Assembly: GCA_964515335.1 (NCBI GenBank)
Contig: CAZETS010000020.1
Coordinates: forward strand, 1-64,000
DNA from: TMED88 sp964515335
GTDB lineage: Bacteria; Myxococcota_A; UBA9160; UBA4427
Reading direction: 5' to 3'
DNA length: 64,000 nt
A program made the position numbers and the translations under genes. Under the pieces are notes generated by a model. It ran no database searches and was not told the origin of the DNA. It saw only the letters and a program-made list of their open reading frames with translations. Below are positions 17,828 to 26,825 of this stretch, piece by piece (position 1 is the first letter of the stretch; each line of letters opens with the position of its first letter).

Positions 17828-19105
17828 ATGCCCACATCCCCTCCTGCGAGCGGCGAGGCTCGTCTACGCGCCGCGCCGGGTGAGCCCGGCTCCGCGCTCT
17901 CGTCGATCGAAGAGGCGATCGAGGAGATCCGCGCCGGCCGGATGGTGATCCTCGTCGACGACGAGGACCGCGAGAACGAGGGCGACCTCTGCATGGCCGC
18001 CGAGGCGGTCACCCCCGAGGCCATCAACTTCATGGCCACCCACGGCCGTGGCCTGATCTGCCTGGCGTTGACCGAGGGGCAGCTCGAGCGGCTGAACCTG
18101 GGCATGATGGTGCCCGACTGGGAGAACAGCTCGAGCTACGGCACCGCCTTCACGGTGTCGATCGAGGCGCGCGAGGGCGTCACCACCGGCATTTCCGCTG
18201 CCGACCGCGCGCGCACCGTCCAGGCGGCGATCGCGCAGGACGCCGAGCCCAACGACATCGTGCGGCCGGGGCACATCTTTCCGCTGCGGGCGCGGCCGGG
18301 CGGGGTGCTGCGCCGCGTCGGCCAGACCGAGGGGGCCGTCGACCTGGCCCGCCTCGCCGGACTGAAGCCGGCCGGCGTCATCTGCGAGATCATGAACGAC
18401 GACGGCACCATGGCGCGGATGCCGGACCTGGTCGAGTACGCGGAGGGGCACGATCTCAAGATCGTGACCATCAAGGACCTCATCCAGTACCGCTTGCGCA
18501 ACGAGCGGCTGGTGCGCCGGGCGGCGGTGGCCAGCATGCCGACCGGCGCCGGTGACTTCCGCTGCATCGTCTACGAAAACGACATCGACCATGTCGACCA
18601 CATGGCGCTCGTCAAGGGTGAGATCGACCCCGACGAGCCCGTACTGGTGCGCGTGCACAGCGAGTGCCTGACGGGCGACGCCTTCGGGTCGCTGCGCTGC
18701 GACTGCGGCGAGCAGCTCGCAGCTGCCATGCGGCTGATCGACGAGGAGGGCGCCGGCATCGTCCTCTACATGCGGCAGGAGGGCCGGGGCATCGGGCTCG
18801 CCAACAAGATCCGCGCCTATGCGCTGCAGGACTCGGAGGGGCTCGACACCGTCGAGGCGAACCACCGGCTGGGCTTCAAGGCCGACCAGCGCGATTACGG
18901 GGTCGGCAGCCAGATCCTCTCGGACCTCGGCGCGCAAAAGATACGCATCATCACCAACAACCCGGTCAAGCGGGCCGGGATCGAGGGCTACGGGATCAGC
19001 ATCGTGGAGCGCGTGCCGCTCGAGATCGAGCCCAACGAGAACAACCTCCGCTATCTCCGCACCAAGAAAGAGAAGCTGGGGCACGTGCTGAACCTGATGG
19101 GCTGA
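17828..19105 (+). CDS. ribBA: Bifunctional DHBP synthase / GTP cyclohydrolase II
   Basis: Supplies both precursors of riboflavin: the N-terminal half makes 3,4-dihydroxy-2-butanone 4-phosphate and the C-terminal half opens GTP. The RibB half (residues about 25-225) has DDEDRENEGDL and THGRGLICL. The RibA half (about 230-425) has zinc ligands C280, C291 and C293 in HSECLTGD and LRCDCG, plus RQEGRGIGL. All key residues appear intact. ATG 17828 was chosen because an upstream in-frame TTG is part of the promoter -35 box. No other riboflavin gene is adjacent. Confidence 0.95.
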   Translation: MPTSPPASGEARLRAAPGEPGSALSSIEEAIEEIRAGRMVILVDDEDRENEGDLCMAAEAVTPEAINFMATHGRGLICLALTEGQLERLNLGMMVPDWENSSSYGTAFTVSIEAREGVTTGISAADRARTVQAAIAQDAEPNDIVRPGHIFPLRARPGGVLRRVGQTEGAVDLARLAGLKPAGVICEIMNDDGTMARMPDLVEYAEGHDLKIVTIKDLIQYRLRNERLVRRAAVASMPTGAGDFRCIVYENDIDHVDHMALVKGEIDPDEPVLVRVHSECLTGDAFGSLRCDCGEQLAAAMRLIDEEGAGIVLYMRQEGRGIGLANKIRAYALQDSEGLDTVEANHRLGFKADQRDYGVGSQILSDLGAQKIRIITNNPVKRAGIEGYGISIVERVPLEIEPNENNLRYLRTKKEKLGHVLNLMG

Positions 19106-19327
19106 GGGCGGAGCCCGACCAACATTGCGGGGCCTCGGCTCCATCATCGTGCCCGGCGCGCCCGCCGGGACCTTTGCGAGCCGGAGCCGGGGAAGCCTCG
19201 GCGATTCGCAGTCGAAATCGACGGAGCGCCACGGGACGACAGCGGGCGGCGGGGACGGCCGCGATCGCGCGTCCATGCCGAAGCGGGTTCGAGGGCTTCG
19301 GAAGCTTCTGGAGAAAGGGAAGACAGC

Positions 19328-20463
19328 ATGTTCGATTCGGTCGAGAGCGTCATCAAGCAGCTGGGCGAGCAGGGCTACATCTGTGACAAGCGGATCGCCA
19401 CTGTGGTGTTCCTCGCGCAGCAGCTCGAGAAGCCCGTGCTCGTCGAGGGGCCCGCGGGCGTCGGCAAGACCGAGCTCGCCAAGGTGGTCTCGCAGGCGCT
19501 CGGCCGCGACCTGATCCGCCTGCAGTGCTATGAGGGGCTCGACGAGGCCAAGGCGCTGTACGAGTGGGAGTACTCGAAGCAGCTGCTCTACACGCAGATC
19601 CTCAAGGACAAGGTCAGCGAGACGATCGGCGACTCGCAGAGCCTGACCGAGGCGGCGGAGCGGGTCGGGCAGGAGGACTCGGTCTTCTTCTCGAACCGCT
19701 TCATCGTGCCCCGGCCGCTGATGGCCGCCATCACCGCCGAGAAGCCCACGCTGCTGTTGATCGACGAGGTCGACAAGTCCGACCCCGAGTTCGAGGCGTT
19801 CCTGCTCGAGGTGCTCTCGGACTTCCAGGTGACGATCCCCGAGATCGGCACGATCCACGCTCAGACCCAGCCGCTGGTCTTCCTGACCTCCAACGATGCC
19901 CGCGAGATGAGCGACGCCCTCAAGCGGCGCTGCCTGCACCTCTGGATCGACTACCCCAACGAGGAGCTCGAGGTGAAGATCCTCGACGCCAAGGTGCCGG
20001 ACATCGCCTCCCAGCTCGCCGAGGACCTGGTCTCGCTGATGCACAAGATCCGCGGCCTCGACCTGAAGAAGACGCCGTCGATCAGCGAGACCCTCGATTG
20101 GGCGCGATCGCTGATGGCCCTCAACTCCGACACGCTGCAGGAAGACATCGTGAACGACACGCTGAACGTCATCCTCAAGTACGAGGGCGACGTCGCCAAG
20201 GCCCAGAACGAGCTCTCGAAGCTGCTCGAGCAGAAGGCAGCCGAGAAGGCGGCCGAGAAGCCGCAGCCCGCCCCGGAGTCGGGCGAGAAGAAGGNNNNNN
20301 NNNNNNNNNNNNNNNNNNNNNNNNNNNNNNNNNNNNNNNNNNNNNNNNNNNNNNNNNNNNNNNNNNNNNNNNNNNNNNNNNNNNNNNNNNNNNNGCCGAG
20401 AAGGCGGCCGAGAAGCCGCAGCCCGCCCCGGAGTCGGGCGAGAAGAAGGGCATCCTCCACTAG
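19328..20463 (+). CDS. MoxR-family AAA+ ATPase, interrupted by an assembly gap
   Basis: A hexameric AAA+ ATPase of the MoxR type, often paired with a VWA protein as a metallo-enzyme maturation chaperone. Walker A GPAGVGKT is at residues 41-48, the Walker B acidic pair is D146-E147, and sensor segment FLTSND follows. After about residue 300 an acidic-basic tail (KAAEKAAEKPQPAPESGEKK) runs into 100 Ns. The 55 bases on either side of the Ns are identical. Collapsing them gives one continuous frame ending EKKGILH and a TAG at 20461-20463, for a product of about 326 aa. As printed, the gap shifts the frame. It is followed 28 bases later by its VWA partner. Confidence 0.88.
20240..20449 (+). repeat. 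Identical 55-base copies flanking the N gap
   Basis: 20240-20294 and 20395-20449 are identical over 55 bases and both encode AEKAAEKPQPAPESGEKK. A short internal repeat (GCxGCCGAGAAG twice) is present too. The simplest reading is that two contig ends overlap and the assembler failed to merge them. A true tandem duplication of the tail is the alternative. Confidence 0.9.
20295..20394. other. Assembly gap of exactly 100 Ns
   Basis: One hundred N characters, the conventional scaffold-gap length, sit inside the tail of the MoxR gene. The flanks are duplicated, so this is probably a missed contig overlap and not missing sequence. Confidence 0.95.
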
Positions 20464-20491
20464 TCGGCGCGTCGGCCGGCGGGGTTTCGAG

Positions 20492-21910
20492 ATGCAGCGC
20501 AAGGTCATCGAGTTCACCAATCTGCTCCGCAAGAGCGGCATCCGCGTTTCGGTCGCCGAGGGGATCGACTCGTTCCTCGCCCTCGAGGAGCTGTCGATCG
20601 ACGATCGCGAGGTCTTCAAGGACGCCCTGCGCTCCTCGATGGTGAAGCGCGGCGACGAGATCCCCACCTTCGACGAGCTCTTCGACCTGTACTGGTCGGG
20701 CTTCTACGACAACCTGAAGGAGTCGTTCGGCGACCTCGGCGGCCAGATGGGCGAGATGGGCATCGATCTCGAGTCGCTCATGAAGCAGATGGCCGAGATG
20801 ATGCAGGGCATGGAAGGCGAGATGGACCTGAGCGAGCTCGCCAAGGCGCTGCTCACCCAGGACCTGGCGAGCCTCGAGAACATGATCCGCGAGGCCGCCG
20901 AGCAGGCCGGCACCGAGCGCATCGAGAACATGCTGCAGGTGGGCTTCTTCTCCCGGCGCACCAACGAGCAGCTCGACCTCGAGGGCGCCGGCGGTCAGCT
21001 CGAGGAGCTGGCGGCCAAGATGGCCGAGATGGGCATGGGGAGCGAAGAGATCGAGGCCATGCGTCAGCTCATCCAGAAGCTGATGGAGAACATGCGGCGC
21101 GCGGTCAAGAACTTCGTCGAGCGAGAGCTGCAGACGCGCAATCACGACTACATGGAGAAGTTCCGCAAGGAGATGCTCCAGGAGAAGAGCTTCTATCACC
21201 TCACCGAGGAGGAGATCGCGCGCATGCGCGAGGTGGTGAGCCGGCTCGCCCAGCGGATCAAGAACGTGCTGTCGATCCGTAAGAAGCGCATCAAGCGCGG
21301 CAAGCTCGACCTTCACCAGACGCTGCGGCGCAACATGGCCCGCGGCGGCATTCCCTTCGAGGTGATCTACAAGCACCGCCGCAAGGACCGGCCGAAGCTC
21401 GTGATCCTCTGTGACGTCTCGTCGTCGGTCGCGAACGTCTCGCGTTTCATGCTGCAGTTCATGTACGAGCTGCAGGAGGCGTTCACGAAGATCCGCAGCT
21501 ACGTGTTCGTCTCCGAGCTGGGCGAAGTGACTTCTGTCTTCAAGGGCAGCGACGTCAACTCGGCGATCGAGAAGGCGCTGGACGGGGGCGACGTCGTCAA
21601 CGTCTATACCCGCTCGAACTTCGGCCACGCCTTCCACGATTTCTGGAAGGACCACCTCTCGAGCATCGACAACCGCACCACCGTGCTCGTGCTCGGCGAC
21701 GCTCGCAACAACTACAACGACCCGAAGGCCTGGTGCCTGCGCGACCTTCACAGCAAGGCGAAGAACGTGGTCTGGCTGAATCCCGAGAGCCCCAGCGCCT
21801 GGGGGTTCGGAGACAGCGTGATGGACCGCTACATGCCGCACTGCGACGTCGTCGAGGAGTGCCGGAACCTCCGGCAGCTCTCGCGGATCGTCGACCAGAT
21901 CCTGCTGTGA
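20492..21910 (+). CDS. CoxE-type VWA-domain protein
   Basis: A 472-aa protein with a C-terminal von Willebrand A domain of the CoxE family. The metal-ion adhesion site is D308 in ILCDVSSSVANVSRF. The middle is a Met/Glu-rich helical region (residues about 75-200, with repeated GEMG and MAEM elements) likely to be coiled or flexible. CoxE/MoxR pairs mature metal-containing enzymes, for example inserting the CuSMo site in CO dehydrogenase, but no target enzyme is encoded nearby, so the client is unknown. An artificial frame through the N gap would fuse it to the MoxR gene; the real start is ATG 20492. Confidence 0.85.
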   Translation: MQRKVIEFTNLLRKSGIRVSVAEGIDSFLALEELSIDDREVFKDALRSSMVKRGDEIPTFDELFDLYWSGFYDNLKESFGDLGGQMGEMGIDLESLMKQMAEMMQGMEGEMDLSELAKALLTQDLASLENMIREAAEQAGTERIENMLQVGFFSRRTNEQLDLEGAGGQLEELAAKMAEMGMGSEEIEAMRQLIQKLMENMRRAVKNFVERELQTRNHDYMEKFRKEMLQEKSFYHLTEEEIARMREVVSRLAQRIKNVLSIRKKRIKRGKLDLHQTLRRNMARGGIPFEVIYKHRRKDRPKLVILCDVSSSVANVSRFMLQFMYELQEAFTKIRSYVFVSELGEVTSVFKGSDVNSAIEKALDGGDVVNVYTRSNFGHAFHDFWKDHLSSIDNRTTVLVLGDARNNYNDPKAWCLRDLHSKAKNVVWLNPESPSAWGFGDSVMDRYMPHCDVVEECRNLRQLSRIVDQILL

Positions 21911-21988
21911 CCGCGAGTCGGATCCCGCCGGGAGCTCCGTCGGCGCCTCGCCGGTTCTCTCCCGCCGGCGCCGGCCCGGGCAGAAACC

Positions 21989-22018
21989 GTGAAAACGAGG
22001 CCGATCCTGAAGTAGAAT
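21989..22018 (+). promoter_or_regulatory. Possible promoter for the hydroxyacyl-CoA dehydrogenase gene
   Basis: GTGAAA (21989-21994), an 18-base spacer and TAGAAT (22013-22018) lie in a locally A-rich patch about 170 bases before the start. The -10 box matches consensus at 5 of 6 positions. The remaining leader up to 22188 shows no other recognisable feature. Confidence 0.4.
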
Positions 22019-22188
22019 GAAGCTTTCCGGTGGCGGGTCACCCGCGGGAGTCGCGGTCTGCCTGCCATCCGGCGCGACACGGTCGACACGGCTCTTCCTC
22101 GCCGGGCCTCCGGAGCGCGCTTTCCCCCCATACGCACCACCCCCGCGGTCTCGCGACCCGAGAACGAACTGAGGAGATGGACAGAAAG

Positions 22189-23529
22189 ATGGCTGGAACC
22201 CCCACGCTCGCCGAGCTTCGCAAGCGGCTCTCGATGCGCTCGATCGACCACGTGGTCGTGCTCGGCGCGAACGGGACCATGGGATATGGGAGCGCGGCGC
22301 TCTTCACGCAGGCCGTGCCCAAGGTGACCTTCCTGGCGCGGACCCGCGCCAAGGCCGAGGAGGGGCTGGCCGCCGCCGTCAAGCAGGTGCGGTCGCCTAC
22401 CGTGGCGTCGCGGGCCGAGGTCGGCGACTACGAGAACGACCTCGAGGCGGCGGTCGCGTCGGCGGACATCGTCTTCGAGGCGCTCACCGAGGACTTCGAG
22501 ATCAAGCGCGAGATGTTCGACCGGGTCGAGAAGGCGCGGCGCGACGACGCCATCGTGGCCACCGTGACCTCGGGCCTCTCGATCAACCAGCTCTGCGAGG
22601 GGCGCGGCGACTCCTTCCGCCAGCACTTCATGGGGCTGCACTTCTTCAACCCGCCCAACGTCATCGTGGGGACCGAGCTGATCGCGGGTCGCGACACCGA
22701 CCCCGAACTCCTCGACTTCGTCGACGCCTTCTCGCGGCTCCGGCTCGGGCGCGAGATGGTGCGCACCTCCGATACGCCGGCCTTCGCGGGCAATCGCGTG
22801 GGCTTCAAGGTGCTGAACGAGGCCGCCCAGCTCGCCGAGCAGCTCGGCCCCGTGCTGGTCGACCGCCTCGTGGGGCCGTACACCGGCCGCGCCATGACGC
22901 CGCTGGCGACGATCGACCTGGTCGGCTGGGACATCCACCGCGCCATCGTGGACAACATCCACCAGAACGCGCCGGACGAGGCCCACGCGACCGTCAAGCT
23001 GCCCGACTACATGGCCAACCTGATGGCCGACGGCGTGCTCGGCAACAAGAGCGGGGGCGGTTTCTTCAAGCGCGACGGCAAGACCCGGCTCGCCCTGAAT
23101 CCGACCAGCGGCGACTACACGCCCGAGTCCGAGATCGCACTGCCCGAGCTCGCCTACATCGACGAGGTCGCGCACCTCCACTCGATGGGGCGCTACGCGG
23201 AGGGGATGCAGGTCTTCCTCGCCGCCGAAGGCGACGAGGCGGACGTGGCCCGCAAGGTGATCGCCGGGTACATCAGCTACGCGTTCCACCGCGTGGGCGA
23301 GGTGACCGAGACGATCACCGGCATCGACATGATCATGGGCGCCGGCTTCAACTGGGCTCCGCCCAGTGTGCTCGTCGACACGATCGGAAAGGCCGAGACT
23401 GTTGCGATGATCGAGAAGGCCGGCCTGCCCGTGCCCGCAAACCTCGCCGAGGCGGCGAAGAGCGGCCAGCCCGAGCACTTCTTCACGTCGCCGCAGGTGA
23501 ACATCGGCAAGTACTTCGTCGCGGGCTGA
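22189..23529 (+). CDS. 3-hydroxyacyl-CoA dehydrogenase
   Basis: NAD-dependent oxidation of 3-hydroxyacyl-CoA to 3-ketoacyl-CoA in beta-oxidation. The Rossmann motif GANGTMGYGS starts near residue 20. The LHFFNPP segment and the SDTPAFAGNRVG linker are typical of FadB/Hbd C-terminal modules. At 446 aa it is longer than simple Hbd enzymes because it has a second helical dehydrogenase domain, but it lacks the hydratase half of FadB. Two in-frame ATGs exist: 22177 abuts the GAGGAG site, while 22189 sits 12 bases beyond it and fits better. A thiolase gene follows after 102 bases, so the two would perform consecutive beta-oxidation steps. Confidence 0.88.
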   Translation: MAGTPTLAELRKRLSMRSIDHVVVLGANGTMGYGSAALFTQAVPKVTFLARTRAKAEEGLAAAVKQVRSPTVASRAEVGDYENDLEAAVASADIVFEALTEDFEIKREMFDRVEKARRDDAIVATVTSGLSINQLCEGRGDSFRQHFMGLHFFNPPNVIVGTELIAGRDTDPELLDFVDAFSRLRLGREMVRTSDTPAFAGNRVGFKVLNEAAQLAEQLGPVLVDRLVGPYTGRAMTPLATIDLVGWDIHRAIVDNIHQNAPDEAHATVKLPDYMANLMADGVLGNKSGGGFFKRDGKTRLALNPTSGDYTPESEIALPELAYIDEVAHLHSMGRYAEGMQVFLAAEGDEADVARKVIAGYISYAFHRVGEVTETITGIDMIMGAGFNWAPPSVLVDTIGKAETVAMIEKAGLPVPANLAEAAKSGQPEHFFTSPQVNIGKYFVAG

Positions 23530-23631
23530 GTCCCGGCCGAGGGAGCCAGGCGCGCGCGGCGGCATCGAACCCCCAGGACGACCCACCAACCGAAGACCGG
23601 AAACGGCACCGGAACAAAGAGGATCGAATCA

Positions 23632-24864
23632 ATGGCCACGCCCGAGGTGTACGTGCTCGGTGGATACCAGACCGACTTCGCCCGCAACTGGACGAAGGAG
23701 AACAAGCACTTCTCCGCCCTGATGCGCGAAGGGGTGCGCGGCGGGCTCGAGGCGTGCCAGATCGCGCCGGAGGAGGTCGAGAGCGCCCACGTCGGCAACT
23801 TTGCGGCGGAGCTCTACTGCATGCAGGGGCACCTGGGCGCGTTCTTCACCGAGGTCGACCCCGCCTTCAGCGGGCTGCCCACCAGCCGCCACGAGGCCGC
23901 CTGCGCGTCGGGCAGCATCGCGCTGCTGGCCGCCTCGTCGGAGATCGAGGCGGGCCGCTACGGGCTGCAGTGCGTCGTCGGCATCGAGCAGATGAAGACG
24001 GTCTCCGCCGCCGAGGGTGGATCCTTCCTGGGGACGGCCGCCTGGTACGACCAGGAGGCCCGGGACATCGAGTTCCCGTTCCCGAAGCTCTTCGGGCGCC
24101 TCGGAGACGAGTACGACAAGCGCTACGGCCTGAAGGACGAGTACCTCGCCGAGATCAGCCGGCTCAACTACGACAACGCCAAGCTGAACCCCAACGCGCA
24201 GACCCGCACCTGGTACATGAACAAGGAGCACGCGCTCTGCCGCACCGACGACAACGCCGCGGTGGGCGGACGCATCCGCATCGCGGACTGCTCGCAGGTG
24301 ACGGACGGTGTCGCGGTGGTCTTCCTCGCGTCCCGCGAGTACGCGGAGAAGTGGGCCCGCGGCGTCGGGCAGAAGCTCGAGGAGATTCCCCGCATCAAGG
24401 GCTGGGGCCACAACACGGCCCGTCTGCGCTTCGAGGACAAGGTGGCCGAGAGCCAGGGCGCCGAGTACGTGCTGCCCCACGTGCGCAGCACCATCACGAA
24501 CGCCTGGGAGCGCGCGGGCATCGCCGACGTGAACGGCGTCGACGGCATCGAGACCCACGACTGCTTCACCACCTCCGAGTACATGGCGATCGACCACTTC
24601 GGCATCACGGCGCCGGGCGAGAGCTGGAAGGCCGTCGAGGCCGGCTGGCTCGAGATCGACGGCCAGCACCCCATCAACCCGAGCGGGGGGCTGATCGGCG
24701 CCGGGCATCCGGTGGGGGCGACCGGCGTGCGGCAGCTCCTCGACGGCCACCTGCAGGTCACGGGTCAGGCCGGCGCCTACCAGGTCGAGGGCGCGAAGAA
24801 CTTCCAGACGCTGAACATCGGCGGCAGCGGCACCACCAGCTGCAGCTTCGTGATCGGCGTCTGA
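23632..24864 (+). CDS. Thiolase (SCP2-type acetyl-CoA acyltransferase)
   Basis: Catalyses CoA-dependent cleavage of 3-ketoacyl-CoA, the last beta-oxidation step. The 410-aa chain has the acylated cysteine C91 in HEAACASGS and the catalytic histidine H359 in NPSGGLIGAGHPVGATG. The C-terminal motif is GGSGTTSCSF, not the classical CxGGG, which places it with the SCP2/lipid-transfer-type thiolases. These often act on branched or steroid-like acyl chains, so the exact substrate is open. ATG 23632 follows an A-rich leader. A strong terminator follows the stop. Confidence 0.88.
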   Translation: MATPEVYVLGGYQTDFARNWTKENKHFSALMREGVRGGLEACQIAPEEVESAHVGNFAAELYCMQGHLGAFFTEVDPAFSGLPTSRHEAACASGSIALLAASSEIEAGRYGLQCVVGIEQMKTVSAAEGGSFLGTAAWYDQEARDIEFPFPKLFGRLGDEYDKRYGLKDEYLAEISRLNYDNAKLNPNAQTRTWYMNKEHALCRTDDNAAVGGRIRIADCSQVTDGVAVVFLASREYAEKWARGVGQKLEEIPRIKGWGHNTARLRFEDKVAESQGAEYVLPHVRSTITNAWERAGIADVNGVDGIETHDCFTTSEYMAIDHFGITAPGESWKAVEAGWLEIDGQHPINPSGGLIGAGHPVGATGVRQLLDGHLQVTGQAGAYQVEGAKNFQTLNIGGSGTTSCSFVIGV

Positions 24865-24910
24865 GGCCAGCGGCGGCGGCGCGATTCGCGCCCCGGCAAA
24901 GAAGCCATCA

Positions 24911-24946
24911 GGAAGGCCCCGCTCCTGTCTGGGAGCGGGGCCTTCC
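24911..24946 (+). terminator. Strong intrinsic terminator after the thiolase gene
   Basis: A perfect 15-bp stem, GGAAGGCCCCGCTCC (24911-24925) pairing with 24932-24946, with a 6-base loop TGTCTG and a short T-containing tail (GTATTTA). It ends the dehydrogenase-thiolase unit. Confidence 0.9.
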
Positions 24947-25391
24947 GTATTTATGCGGACGGAGTTCGCGCTTTCGAGCGTGAGCGGGGAAAGCGCCGTG
25001 GATCCGCGCGAGAGGGCGTGTGTCGTATCGCCACATAGGCGCGGCCCGTCGGGCCATCGACGGCAGCCGCTCGGCGTATGTAGTCGAAATGACCACTGCG
25101 TGTGATGCGCATGAACAACGCCGTCTCCACACCGGCGCGCGGCGTGCGCGACGGCGAGTGGAGATGCGCGTCGTCTGTCTGCACGGCGTGACACTACGTA
25201 GTCGATGGACGCCCATGTGTGTCGAATGCGCGCATCGTTTTGTGGCATTTCCAGCACTTGGGCTTTGAATACGTTTGACGCCCGATTCGCACTCATCCAA
25301 CACGATTCGGGTTCGACCCCGCTCCGTCGTTCGTCGTGTGCGAAGCCGACGGAGCGAGCGGGGGTCGGCCCACAGCAACGGAGGGCACGAG
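24947..25391. other. Long intergenic region before the cbb3 operon with repeated motifs
   Basis: This 445-base stretch is visibly less GC-rich than the genes around it. Two motifs each occur twice in mirror order: GTGTGTCGTATCG (25018-25030) and GTGTGTCGAATGCG (25217-25230) outside, GTATGTAGTCGA (25076-25087) and CTACGTAGTCGA (25194-25205) inside. No convincing FNR box or -10/-35 pair was found. A possible 82-aa ORF at 25020-25268 lacks any recognisable similarity. It most likely holds the regulatory region of ccoN. Confidence 0.45.
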
Positions 25392-26813
25392 GTGACGGAC
25401 GCGACTCCCGAGTACAACTTCCGGGTCGTTCGCCAGTTCACCGTGATGTCGATCGTCTGGGGGATCGTCGGCATGCTGGTCGGCGTCCTCCTGGCCGCCC
25501 AGCTGGCCTGGCCCCAGCTGAACTTCGACATTCCATGGTTGAGCTACGGGCGCTTGCGCCCGCTGCACACGAACGCGGTGATCTTCGCCTTCGGCGGATG
25601 CGCGCTCTTCGGAACGTCGATGTACGTCGTGCAGCGCACCTGCCGCGCTCCGCTCATCTCGAACGGGCTGGCCTCGTTCGTCTTCTGGGGATGGCAGCTC
25701 GTGATCGTCGCGGCGGCGGTGACGCTGCCGCTCGGCATCACGACCTCCAAGGAGTACGCCGAGCTCGAGTGGCCGATCGACATCGCGATCACCGTCATCT
25801 GGGTCGCGTACGCGGTGCTCTTCTTCGGCACACTCGCCAAGCGAAACACCCCGCACATCTACGTGGCGAATTGGTTCTACGCCGCCTTCATCATCACGGT
25901 GGCGGTGCTGCACGTGGTGAACAGCCTCGAGATGCCGGCGGGGGCCTGGAAGTCGTACAGCGTCTATCCGGGCACGATCGACGCGATGGTGCAGTGGTGG
26001 TACGGCCACAACGCGGTGGGCTTCTTCCTGACCGCCGGCTTCCTGGGCATGATGTACTACTTCGTGCCCAAGCAGGCCGGGCGGCCGGTCTACTCGTACC
26101 GCCTCTCGGTGGTGCACTTCTGGGCGCTGATCGCCGTCTACATGTGGGCCGGTCCGCACCACCTGCACTACACGGCGCTGCCTGATTGGGCGCAGTCGCT
26201 CGGCATGGTGTTCTCGCTGGTGCTCCTCGCTCCGTCCTGGGGCGGGATGATCAACGGCGTGATGACGCTGTCGGGGGCCTGGAACAAGCTGCGCGACGAC
26301 CCGGTGATCCGCTTCATGGTGGTCGCGCTCTCGTTCTACGGCATGTCGACCTTCGAGGGGCCGATGATGTCGATCAAGACGGTCAACGCGCTGTCGCACT
26401 ACACGGACTGGACGATCGGCCACGTGCACTCGGGCGCGCTCGGCTGGGTGGCGATGATGACCATCGGCACCTTCTACGCGTTGATCCCGTGGCTGACGAA
26501 TCGCAAGACGATGGCGAGCGTGCAGCTGGTGAACGCGCACTTCTGGCTGGCAACGCTGGGTGTCGTCTTCTACGCCGCGTCCATGTGGATCGCCGGCGTG
26601 ATGCAGGGGCTGATGTGGAGAGCCGTCAACGAGGACGGCACGCTGACGTACAGCTTCGTGCAGTCGCTGGAGGCGACGTGGCCCTACTACGTGGGTCGGC
26701 TGGCAGGCGGCATGATGTTCTTCGTCGGCATGCTGATCATGGCGTACAACACGTGGATGACGATGCGCTCCCCGGGCGAGCCTGAAGGCCAGCCCAGAGC
26801 GGCACAGGCGTAG
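25392..26813 (+). CDS. ccoN: cbb3-type cytochrome c oxidase subunit I
   Basis: Catalytic heme-copper subunit of the high-affinity cbb3 oxidase in the inner membrane; reduces oxygen and pumps protons. The 473-aa chain has about 12 membrane helices and the conserved histidines in LHTNAVIF, WYGHNAVGFF, AGPHHLHY and IGHVHSGALGW (heme and CuB ligands). GTG 25392 follows GGAGGG at good spacing; the frame is open upstream but that part is Arg/Ser-rich and unconserved. First gene of a complete ccoNOQP-GHIS operon. The usual control is low oxygen via FNR/FixK, but no clear box is visible here. Confidence 0.96.
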   Translation: MTDATPEYNFRVVRQFTVMSIVWGIVGMLVGVLLAAQLAWPQLNFDIPWLSYGRLRPLHTNAVIFAFGGCALFGTSMYVVQRTCRAPLISNGLASFVFWGWQLVIVAAAVTLPLGITTSKEYAELEWPIDIAITVIWVAYAVLFFGTLAKRNTPHIYVANWFYAAFIITVAVLHVVNSLEMPAGAWKSYSVYPGTIDAMVQWWYGHNAVGFFLTAGFLGMMYYFVPKQAGRPVYSYRLSVVHFWALIAVYMWAGPHHLHYTALPDWAQSLGMVFSLVLLAPSWGGMINGVMTLSGAWNKLRDDPVIRFMVVALSFYGMSTFEGPMMSIKTVNALSHYTDWTIGHVHSGALGWVAMMTIGTFYALIPWLTNRKTMASVQLVNAHFWLATLGVVFYAASMWIAGVMQGLMWRAVNEDGTLTYSFVQSLEATWPYYVGRLAGGMMFFVGMLIMAYNTWMTMRSPGEPEGQPRAAQA

Positions 26814-26825
26814 AGGGGGAGAGCC

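Noticed and set aside
19328..21910. An apparent 860-aa ORF fusing the MoxR ATPase to the VWA protein
   Set aside because: The frame passes only because Ns are read as open. The flanking duplication shows the MoxR gene ends at 20463 and the VWA gene starts at 20492.
25020..25268. A possible 82-aa plus-strand ORF in the region before ccoN
   Set aside because: No good ribosome site, no recognisable family, and codon use lacks the strong third-position GC of the neighbours.
24908..25531. A 207-aa minus-strand ORF spanning the intergenic region and the start of ccoN
   Set aside because: It runs through the terminator and into the ccoN coding region, with no similarity I can see.
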